From Gemmatimonadota bacterium (lineage in GTDB: Bacteria; Gemmatimonadota; Gemmatimonadetes; Gemmatimonadales; GWC2-71-9): 5,701 nt of DNA. The stretch lies in contig QHTY01000229.1 of NCBI GenBank assembly GCA_003220985.1, positions 4,059 to 9,759 of the forward strand. The letters are read 5' to 3'. The notes under the pieces were generated by a model. The model saw only the letters and a program-made list of their open reading frames with translations, had not been told where the DNA came from and ran no database searches. The position numbers and the translations under genes are program-made. How positions within the stretch are numbered: position 1 is the first letter of the stretch; the number at the start of each line of letters is the position of its first letter. Shown here piece by piece: positions 1 to 5,352 of the stretch.

Positions 1-1137
1 TACGCGGCCGAGCTCGTGGAGGAGCTGCCGACCGACGACGCCGCCGATCTGGTCGCGGAGTTGCCTGCGGGCGATCGCGAAGCGGTGCTGGAAGAGATCA
101 CCGATCGCGCCGACGTCGAACGGCTGCTCAAATACCCGGAGGACTCTGCGGGCGGCTTGATGACCGCGAACGTGGTCAGCGTCCGCGAAGACGCGACCGT
201 AGCCGAGGCGATGGAAGCAATCCGGCGCCAGAGTGAAGAGGACGAGAGCCAGCTGTATCAGGTCTACTCGGTGGATGGCCAGGGCACGTTGCACGGCATC
301 GTTCCGATCGCGCGTCTCATCGTCTCAGCACCCACGAAGCTGGTACGGGACGTGATGGAGCAGCCGATCGTGCAGGTGCAGCCGCAGCAGGATCAAGAAG
401 AGGTCGCGCGGCTCATGGCGCGCTACAACGTGGCCGCCGTGCCCGTGGTAGACGAGGCAGGAAAACTCCTGGGTCGCATCACGTTCGATGACGTCGTCGA
501 CGTCGTCGAAGCCGAAACAACCGAAGACATTCTGAAGTTCGGCGGCATGGAGGCGCTCGACGCGCCGTACCTGAAAGTCGCGTTCGGCCGCATGGTCCGA
601 AAGCGCGCCGGCTGGCTGGCCGCGCTATTCCTCGGCGAAATGCTGACGGCCACGGCGATGGCCTTCTTCCAAGAAGAGATCGCGAAAGCGGTCATCCTCG
701 CGTTGTTCGTGCCCCTCATCATCTCGAGCGGCGGCAACTCCGGCTCGCAGGCCTCGACCCTGGTCATCCGCGCGATGGCGCTCGGCGAGGTGAATCTGCG
801 CGATTGGTGGCGGGTCATCCGACGCGAGGTCGCAACGGGCCTGGTGCTCGGGATGGTGCTCGGCGCGATCGGCTTCCTCCGCATCACGCTGTGGCACACC
901 ATTACCGGGATTTACGGCGAGCATTACTTGCTGGTCGCCCTGACGGTGTTCGGCAGCCTGATCGGCGTCGTGACGTTCGGGACGATCGCCGGTTCACTGT
1001 TGCCATTCGTGTTGCGGCGATTGAGCTTTGACCCCGCCAGCGCGTCCGCGCCGTTCGTCGCGACGCTCGTGGACGTGACCGGGCTCGTCATCTACTTCAC
1101 GGTCGCGAGCGTCATCCTGCGCGGAACCCTCCTATGA
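1..1137 (+). CDS. mgtE: MgtE-family magnesium transporter, 5'-truncated by window edge
   Basis: Inner-membrane Mg2+ channel/transporter whose cytosolic domains sense Mg2+. The reading frame is open from base 1, so the gene starts upstream; a GTG at 16 is internal. Of 378 visible codons, residues 1-45 are the end of the helical MgtE N domain (repeated acidic EELPxDDAADLVAELP-like pattern). Residues 46-108 and about 115-175 are two CBS domains, the first opening with the typical YPEDSAGGLMT. From about 203 onward there are five hydrophobic membrane segments. Family signatures are visible: SGGNSGSQAS at 243-252 after the second membrane segment, and DPASASAPFVATLVDVTG at 344-361, which includes the aspartate (358) expected in the pore. 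MgtE proteins are usually about 450 residues, so some 70 are missing. The stop TGA (1135-1137) overlaps the ATG of the next gene (1134). No Mg2+ riboswitch can be assessed because the leader is outside the window. Confidence 0.95.
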   Translation, partial: YAAELVEELPTDDAADLVAELPAGDREAVLEEITDRADVERLLKYPEDSAGGLMTANVVSVREDATVAEAMEAIRRQSEEDESQLYQVYSVDGQGTLHGIVPIARLIVSAPTKLVRDVMEQPIVQVQPQQDQEEVARLMARYNVAAVPVVDEAGKLLGRITFDDVVDVVEAETTEDILKFGGMEALDAPYLKVAFGRMVRKRAGWLAALFLGEMLTATAMAFFQEEIAKAVILALFVPLIISSGGNSGSQASTLVIRAMALGEVNLRDWWRVIRREVATGLVLGMVLGAIGFLRITLWHTITGIYGEHYLLVALTVFGSLIGVVTFGTIAGSLLPFVLRRLSFDPASASAPFVATLVDVTGLVIYFTVASVILRGTLL

Positions 1138-2210
1138 CCGCCACACCCCCCCCGGCGTTATCCTTAGAGCGTATGCGACTCGATGCGGTGCTCGAAGGAT
1201 TGGCGCGCGGCGACACCGCGGCACTCGCCCGCGCCATCAGCCTGGTCGAGAACCAGCGCGACGGGTTCGAACGTGTATTGTCGGAAATTCACAAACGCAT
1301 TGGGAAGAGCGGCACGCAACGCATCGGCATCACCGGCCCGCCCGGAGCCGGGAAGAGCACCCTCACCGAACAGCTGGTGCGGGCCTACCGGGAGCGCGGC
1401 CGCAAGGTCGCCGTGATCGCCGTCGATCCCACGAGTCCTTTTACCGGCGGCGCGCTCCTCGGCGACCGCATTCGCATGGAGGCGGTGAGCCTCGACCCGG
1501 GCGTCTTCATTCGCTCCATGGCCACGCGCGGCGCGCAGGGCGGTCTCGCGACCACCACCGAAGAGGTCGCCGATGTCCTGGACGCGTTCGGATTTGATCG
1601 CATCCTCATTGAAACAGTCGGCGTGGGGCAGACCGAGCTCGACATCGCCGCGACCGCCGAGACAACGGTGCTGGTCCTCGTGCCTGAATCGGGCGATGGC
1701 ATCCAGACGCTCAAGGCAGGCGTCATGGAGGTTGCCGAACTGTACGTTATCAATAAGAGCGACAGGCCCGGGGCGGATAAGCTGAAGCAGGAAGTGGAAG
1801 TGATGCTCGGGATTCGAAGAGGCAATGCGTTCGCGCACATCACGCCGCACCATCAGCCGCGGGCGGCAACGGGCGGTAAAGGGCGGCAACGGGCGGAAAC
1901 GGCCGACGTATGGGAACCCCCCGTGCTCACCACGGTTGCGTCGAAAGGAGAAGGGATCCCTGAACTGGTCGACGCGTTAAACCGGCATCACAGCTTCCTC
2001 GAAACCAGCGGCAAGCTCGCCGAACGCCGCAAGCGGCGTCTCGCGACCCGCACGCGGGCCGTCGTGAACCGCGCAATCCGCCAATGGGTATGGGATGAGA
2101 CGCAGGCTGAAGATCTCCTGGCCAAGCGCCTCGACGACGTGGCCGCCGGAACGCGGACGCCCTACGAAGTCGCGGCCGAGGTCCTCGACCAGGTGAGGAA
2201 CGGGGAATGA
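1134..2210 (+). CDS. meaB: MeaB/ArgK-type GTPase, chaperone of B12-dependent acyl-CoA mutase
   Basis: Cytosolic SIMIBI-class G protein that gates adenosylcobalamin loading and protects an acyl-CoA mutase from inactivation (family of MeaB, human MMAA and the MeaI domain of IcmF). 358 residues. Seen: P-loop GPPGAGKST at 68-76; the family block VDPTSPFTGG...LGDRIRM at 97-115; RSMATRGAQGGLA at 127-139; ETVGVGQTE at 160-168 (switch region); the base-specificity motif NKSD at 207-210; and TVASKGEGI at 267-275 (G5 region). The C-terminal helical part from about 285 corresponds to the dimerisation arm. The linker 231-259 between NKSD and the G5 region is unusual and partly encoded by a tandem repeat (1861-1900). 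The start at 1134 is chosen for the ATGA overlap with mgtE; only a weak GGA (1123-1125) precedes it. Met14 (1173) is an alternative that would drop a C8 tract. The old LAO/AO transport ATPase (ArgK) name is misleading. The next gene is its likely client. Confidence 0.95.
   Translation: MTATPPPALSLERMRLDAVLEGLARGDTAALARAISLVENQRDGFERVLSEIHKRIGKSGTQRIGITGPPGAGKSTLTEQLVRAYRERGRKVAVIAVDPTSPFTGGALLGDRIRMEAVSLDPGVFIRSMATRGAQGGLATTTEEVADVLDAFGFDRILIETVGVGQTELDIAATAETTVLVLVPESGDGIQTLKAGVMEVAELYVINKSDRPGADKLKQEVEVMLGIRRGNAFAHITPHHQPRAATGGKGRQRAETADVWEPPVLTTVASKGEGIPELVDALNRHHSFLETSGKLAERRKRRLATRTRAVVNRAIRQWVWDETQAEDLLAKRLDDVAAGTRTPYEVAAEVLDQVRNGE
1146..1153 (+). repeat. C8 tract at codons 5-7 of meaB
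   Basis: A run of eight C bases (1146-1153) just after the meaB start encodes the Pro5-Pro6-Pro7 stretch. It lies upstream of an alternative in-frame ATG at 1173, before which slippage would be harmless if that ATG were used. Confidence 0.7.
1861..1900 (+). repeat. Two 20-bp tandem copies inside meaB
   Basis: GGGCGGCAACGGGCGGTAAA (1861-1880) is followed directly by GGGCGGCAACGGGCGGAAAC (1881-1900), 18 of 20 bases identical. Each copy is itself two GGGCGG-led 10-mers. Because 20 is not a multiple of 3, the two copies are read in different frames, giving roughly AATGGKG and RQRAETA (residues 244-257). This is the variable linker between the NKSD motif and the G5 region of the GTPase, so the protein tolerates it. 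Confidence 0.85.
2191..2198 (+). promoter_or_regulatory. Ribosome binding site for the mutase large subunit
   Basis: AGGTGAGG lies 8 nt before the ATG at 2207, inside the last codons of meaB. It supports 2207 as the start and efficient initiation of the mutase gene despite the overlap. It is the clearest Shine-Dalgarno-like sequence at any gene junction of this window. Confidence 0.6.
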
Positions 2211-3769
2211 CGATCCAGAAGAAGCCAGTGTACACGCCCGCGGACCTGAACGGGTTCGACGCCGAGCGACAGCTCGGCCGGCCGGGGGAATATCCGTTCA
2301 CGCGCGGCATTCATCCGACGATGTACCGCGGCAAGCTGTGGACGATGCGGCAGTTTGCGGGATTCGGCAGCGCGGCCGACACCAACCGCCGTTACAAATT
2401 CCTGTTGGAGCACGGTCAGACCGGCCTCTCCGTCGCGTTCGACTTTCCCACGCTGATGGGCTACGACTCCGACCATCCGCGCGCGGAAGGGGAGGTGGGG
2501 AAGTGCGGCGTCGCGATCTCCTCGCTCGCCGACATGGAAACGCTGTTCGACGGCATTCCGCTCGATCAGGTCTCGACGTCGATGACGATCAACGGCCCGG
2601 CAGCGATCCTGTTTTGCTTCTACGTCGCCGCCGCCGAGAAGCAGCGCGTGCCGATCGCGAAGCTGCGCGGCACGGTGCAGAACGACATCCTGAAAGAGTA
2701 CATGGCCCAGCATGCTTGGGTCTATCCGGTCGAGCCTGCGCTGAAAGTGATCGTGGATATGTTCGAGTGGGGCGCCAAACACACCCCCCTCTGGAATACG
2801 ATCTCGATCTCGGGCTACCACATCCGCGAAGCGGGCGCCACGGCGCCGCAGGAGCTCGCGTTCACGCTCGCCAATGGCTTCACGTACGTCGAGCGCGGGA
2901 TCGCCCGGGGCCTCGATATCGACAGCTTTGCGGCGCGCCTTTCCTTCTTCTGGGACATTCACAACGACTTCTTCGAGGAGATCGCCAAGCTGCGGGCGGC
3001 CCGCCGCATCTGGGCGCGTCACATGCGGGAGCGGTACCAGGCGAAGCAGGCGCGTTCCTGGATGATGCGGTTTCACAGTCAGACGGCCGGCGTCACGCTC
3101 ACGGCGCAACAGCCCCTGAACAACATCGTGCGTGTCGCCTATCAGGCGCTCGCCGCCGTCCTCGGCGGCACGCAGTCGTTGCACACAAACTCTCTCGACG
3201 AGACGCTCGCGCTCCCCACCGAGCAGTCGGTGCAAGTGGCGCTGCGGACGCAGCAGATCCTGGCGCACGAAACGGGCGTCGCGAAGGTGATCGACCCGTT
3301 GGGCGGCTCCTACTACGTCGAGGCCCTGACCGATCAACTCGAACGCGAGGCGGAAGCGCTGTTCGCCGAGATCAATTCGATCGGCGGTGTCGTGCGGGGA
3401 ATCGAGACCGGCTGGTTCCAGCGGCAGATTGCCCAATCGGCCGCCGCCTTCCAGCGTCAGGTGGAAACCGGCGACAAGATCACCGTCGGGGTGAACGAAT
3501 TCCTGTCCGACGACGACCATCCCGTGGAGATCCTGAAGGTCTCCAACGACGCCGAGCAGGACCAGCGGCGACGGCTGGCGCGCGTGCGCGCCGAACGGGA
3601 TAACACGCTCGTGGAACAGCGGCTCGAGGCGCTGCGCCAGGCCGCGGAGGCGGATCACAATGTCATCGGACCGATGCTCGACTGCGCGCGCGCGTACGCC
3701 ACGCTCTATGAGATCCGACACGCGCTGGAGCGCGTCTGGGGAGCGTACCGCGAACCCGTGTTCTTTTAG
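2207..3769 (+). CDS. icmA: B12-dependent acyl-CoA mutase catalytic (large) subunit, isobutyryl-CoA mutase type by signature residues
   Basis: Substrate-binding TIM-barrel subunit of a methylmalonyl-CoA mutase-family enzyme, which performs radical carbon-skeleton rearrangement of acyl-CoA with adenosylcobalamin. 520 residues, without the C-terminal B12 domain, which is encoded separately at 4897. Seen: YPFTRGIHPTMYRG at 29-42, GLSVAFDFPTLMGYDSDHP at 73-91, QNDILKEYM at 158-166, ISGYHIREAGAT at 201-212 (Tyr204/His205 match Tyr243/His244 of Propionibacterium MCM), RLSFFWD, SQTAG and HTNSLDE. Aligning by eye to that enzyme puts Phe50 at MCM Tyr89 and Gln168 at MCM Arg207. Phe plus Gln is the pair known for isobutyryl-CoA mutase, and Arg207 is what contacts the methylmalonyl carboxylate. 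I therefore favour isobutyryl/n-butyryl-CoA interconversion over methylmalonyl/succinyl-CoA; the alignment is manual. 2-hydroxyisobutyryl-CoA mutase would have Ile at the first site. The ATG overlaps the meaB stop (ATGA). Confidence 0.9.
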   Translation: MTIQKKPVYTPADLNGFDAERQLGRPGEYPFTRGIHPTMYRGKLWTMRQFAGFGSAADTNRRYKFLLEHGQTGLSVAFDFPTLMGYDSDHPRAEGEVGKCGVAISSLADMETLFDGIPLDQVSTSMTINGPAAILFCFYVAAAEKQRVPIAKLRGTVQNDILKEYMAQHAWVYPVEPALKVIVDMFEWGAKHTPLWNTISISGYHIREAGATAPQELAFTLANGFTYVERGIARGLDIDSFAARLSFFWDIHNDFFEEIAKLRAARRIWARHMRERYQAKQARSWMMRFHSQTAGVTLTAQQPLNNIVRVAYQALAAVLGGTQSLHTNSLDETLALPTEQSVQVALRTQQILAHETGVAKVIDPLGGSYYVEALTDQLEREAEALFAEINSIGGVVRGIETGWFQRQIAQSAAAFQRQVETGDKITVGVNEFLSDDDHPVEILKVSNDAEQDQRRRLARVRAERDNTLVEQRLEALRQAAEADHNVIGPMLDCARAYATLYEIRHALERVWGAYREPVFF

Positions 3770-3772
3770 GAC

Positions 3773-4897
3773 ATGAGCGCCATACCCGCCGCCATCACCG
3801 AACCGGATGCCCAGGCCGTGCTCGCGCGGCTCGCGTCGATCGCGCCCGGCCCGCACTGGGTCGTGACCTGCTACTTGAAGCTCGAGCCGCGCGACCGCAC
3901 GCGCGGGAAGTATCTCATCAAGATGAAAAACCGCGTGCGCGAGCGGGAACTGGCCTTGGCACGGCAACCGCTGTCGCACGAAGACCGCGAGGCGATCGCG
4001 GCCAACCTGCGCCAGGTGCTCGACTACCTCGAGGAGCCGAGCCATCTGCCCCGCGCGCGCGCCATCGCAATCTTCGCCTCGCGCGAGCTTGGGGGGGCGG
4101 GGGGGGGCCTGTTCGAGGCCTTGCCGTTGCCACACGTCCATCGCTCCAGACTGGCGGTCAATCACCAACCCCTGGTGCGTGAGCTGCTCGGCCTCGAAGA
4201 AGAGTTCGGCACCATCCTGTGTGTCGTCTACGATCGCACCGCGGCCCGGTTCTTCGAGGTGACGGCGTACGATTGCGTGGAACGGCCTGGCCTGCCGGGG
4301 ATCGAGTCCTCACGCGCCGGCAAGTTTCACGGCGGCGCGCGGAGCGGCGCGCCATCAGGGGGAAGCATTGGCGAATACAATTACCACAACCGGATCCGCG
4401 CGGAGAAGCAGCGGCTGTACGCCCAGATCGCCGAGCGCATTTTCCAGATCAACCGCGAGAAGCCGCTCAGCGGCATCGTGCTGGGCAGCGTCGGTGTGGA
4501 CGCCGGAGCCGTTATCCCTCACCTTCACACGTATGTGCACGATCTCGTGTTCGGCGTCGTGAAGCTTAGCCCGAAGCAGGCGACGCCGGCCGAGGTCCGC
4601 GATGCGACGCTGGCGCTGCGCGAAGAACGCGAGCGCGCCTGGGAGCGCGCCCACGCGGAGGCCGTGAAGGATGGCATGCCGCGCGGCTGGGCAGTCAACG
4701 GCGTGGAGGCGACCCTGAAGGCACTGAGCCGCGGGCAGGTCCGCACCCTGCTCGCGGACGGGCAGGACGATGATCCGCGAATCGATGAGGCGGTCGAAGA
4801 AGCGCTGAGTCAGCGCGCGCAGGTGGATGTCCTCTACGACGACAAAGCTCGGCGTGTCGTAGACGGCCTCGCGGCGCTGCTGCGCTTCCGCGCTTGA
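3773..4897 (+). CDS. Bacterial eRF1/Pelota/Vms1-like release-factor-superfamily protein (baeRF-type)
   Basis: 374 residues, no signal peptide or membrane segment, predicted cytosolic. I recognise it by pattern as one of the bacterial archaeo-eukaryotic release-factor-like (baeRF, Vms1/Ankzf1-like) families; these are thought to act in ribosome rescue or peptidyl-tRNA hydrolysis. An N-terminal region (1-135) is alpha/beta. It is followed by the strand ILCVVYDRTAARFFEV (148-163) and a glycine-rich basic loop (183-200) leading into a charged helix (201-226), the layout of the eRF1 middle domain with its GGQ loop. The C-terminal third resembles eRF1/Pelota domain 3: RGWAVNGVEATLKALSRGQVRTLLADG (304-330), then DPRIDEAVEEAL, and an end (VVDGLAALLRFR) like the xGGIAAILRYR ending of Pelota/eRF1. 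The loop lacks a GGQ and any glutamine. A GGAGGG stretch (107-112) comes from a G7CG9 tract. Start ATG 3773 is 3 nt after the mutase stop, with only AGG (3768-3770) as ribosome site. The family is assigned without a search. Confidence 0.65.
   Translation: MSAIPAAITEPDAQAVLARLASIAPGPHWVVTCYLKLEPRDRTRGKYLIKMKNRVRERELALARQPLSHEDREAIAANLRQVLDYLEEPSHLPRARAIAIFASRELGGAGGGLFEALPLPHVHRSRLAVNHQPLVRELLGLEEEFGTILCVVYDRTAARFFEVTAYDCVERPGLPGIESSRAGKFHGGARSGAPSGGSIGEYNYHNRIRAEKQRLYAQIAERIFQINREKPLSGIVLGSVGVDAGAVIPHLHTYVHDLVFGVVKLSPKQATPAEVRDATLALREERERAWERAHAEAVKDGMPRGWAVNGVEATLKALSRGQVRTLLADGQDDDPRIDEAVEEALSQRAQVDVLYDDKARRVVDGLAALLRFRA
4091..4107 (+). repeat. Homopolymeric G7-C-G9 tract within the release-factor-like gene
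   Basis: Seven G (4091-4097), one C, then nine G (4099-4107), encoding GGAGGG at residues 107-112 between ASREL and LFEALPLP. It looks like a slippage-generated insertion in a surface loop. Any change of one base would frameshift the gene; in this sequence the frame is intact. Confidence 0.85.
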
Positions 4898-5313
4898 TGG
4901 CGAAGCTCAAGCGGCCGATTCGCATTCTCGTCGCGAAGCCGGGCCTCGACGGGCATGATCGCGGCGCGAAGGTCGTCGCCGCCGCGCTCCGTGACTCCGG
5001 GATGGAAGTGATCTACACCGGTCTGCATCAGACGCCCGAGATGATCGCGCAAGCGGCGATCCAGGAAGACGTCGACGTCGTGGGCCTGTCGATCCTGTCG
5101 GGCGCGCACCTGACGCTGTTCCCGCGCGTCCGCAAGCTACTCGACGCCGCCGGCCGGCAGGACGTCCTGTTGACCGGCGGTGGCATTATTCCCCCCGAAG
5201 ACATGGCCGCGCTGGAATCGCAAGGCACGGGGAAGCTGTTCGGCCCGGGTACGCCGACGTCGGATCTGATCAAGTACATCCAGGAATGGGCCGCCGATCA
5301 TGTCGCGGCGTAA
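4897..5313 (+). CDS. icmB: Cobalamin-binding (small) subunit of the acyl-CoA mutase
   Basis: Stand-alone B12-binding Rossmann-like subunit that carries adenosylcobalamin base-off/His-on for the catalytic subunit encoded at 2207-3769. 138 residues, close to the 130-140 usual for IcmB-type subunits. Seen: KPGLDGHDRGAK at 14-25 with the DxHxxG motif (Asp18, His20 as the cobalt-ligating histidine, Gly23); the SxL motif Ser65-Ile-Leu67 in GLSILSGAH; the GG motif at 94-96 in LTGGGIIPPED; and PGTPTSDLI near the C-terminus. Nothing essential is missing. The start is taken at ATG 4897, sharing one base with the preceding stop (TGATG, 4895-4899). A TTG directly upstream at 4894 could also initiate and would add one residue. 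There is no Shine-Dalgarno sequence, so translation probably depends on termination-reinitiation from the release-factor-like gene. As the domain alone does not fix substrate, the icmB name rests on the signature residues in the large subunit. Confidence 0.92.
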   Translation: MAKLKRPIRILVAKPGLDGHDRGAKVVAAALRDSGMEVIYTGLHQTPEMIAQAAIQEDVDVVGLSILSGAHLTLFPRVRKLLDAAGRQDVLLTGGGIIPPEDMAALESQGTGKLFGPGTPTSDLIKYIQEWAADHVAA

Positions 5314-5352
5314 TCCCACGCACGACGCACCACGCACGACGCACGGCCGTTC
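5314..5352 (+). repeat. Intergenic spacer dominated by a perfect 14-bp tandem duplication
   Basis: The only real intergenic gap in the window. The unit CCACGCACGACGCA occurs at 5316-5329 and again, identical, at 5330-5343; the following bases (CGG) break the pattern. Each unit itself holds smaller CACG/CGCACGA echoes. No inverted repeat able to form a terminator hairpin, no T-run and no convincing -35/-10 pair were seen. It may be simple replication slippage or a dispersed short repeat. Confidence 0.8.

Noticed and set aside
1164..1889. 241-codon open frame on the - strand opposite meaB
   Set aside because: It lies fully antisense to conserved G-protein motifs, has an Arg/Ala/His-rich composition and no recognisable motif; a shadow frame.
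2338..3603. 421-codon + strand open frame in another phase within the mutase gene
   Set aside because: Arg-rich shadow (many RR and GRR stretches) of the mutase reading frame; no domain visible.
2207..3769. 2-hydroxyisobutyryl-CoA mutase or classical methylmalonyl-CoA mutase identity for the large subunit
   Set aside because: The former is known to carry Ile at the first signature position and the latter Tyr with Arg; this protein has Phe and Gln.
2162..4168. Very long (668-codon) open frame on the - strand opposite the mutase and the start of the release-factor-like gene
   Set aside because: The + strand here encodes highly conserved mutase motifs. The antisense protein is rich in Arg, Leu, Asp, Gly and Val with no recognisable domain, as expected for a shadow frame in GC-rich DNA.
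4894..4896. TTG as the start of the B12-binding subunit
   Set aside because: ATG follows immediately at 4897 and gives the same protein minus one residue; ATG is the more likely start in a TGATG overlap.
5314..5352. Rho-independent terminator between the B12 subunit and the carboxylase genes
   Set aside because: No inverted repeat and no T-run; the region is a direct repeat only.
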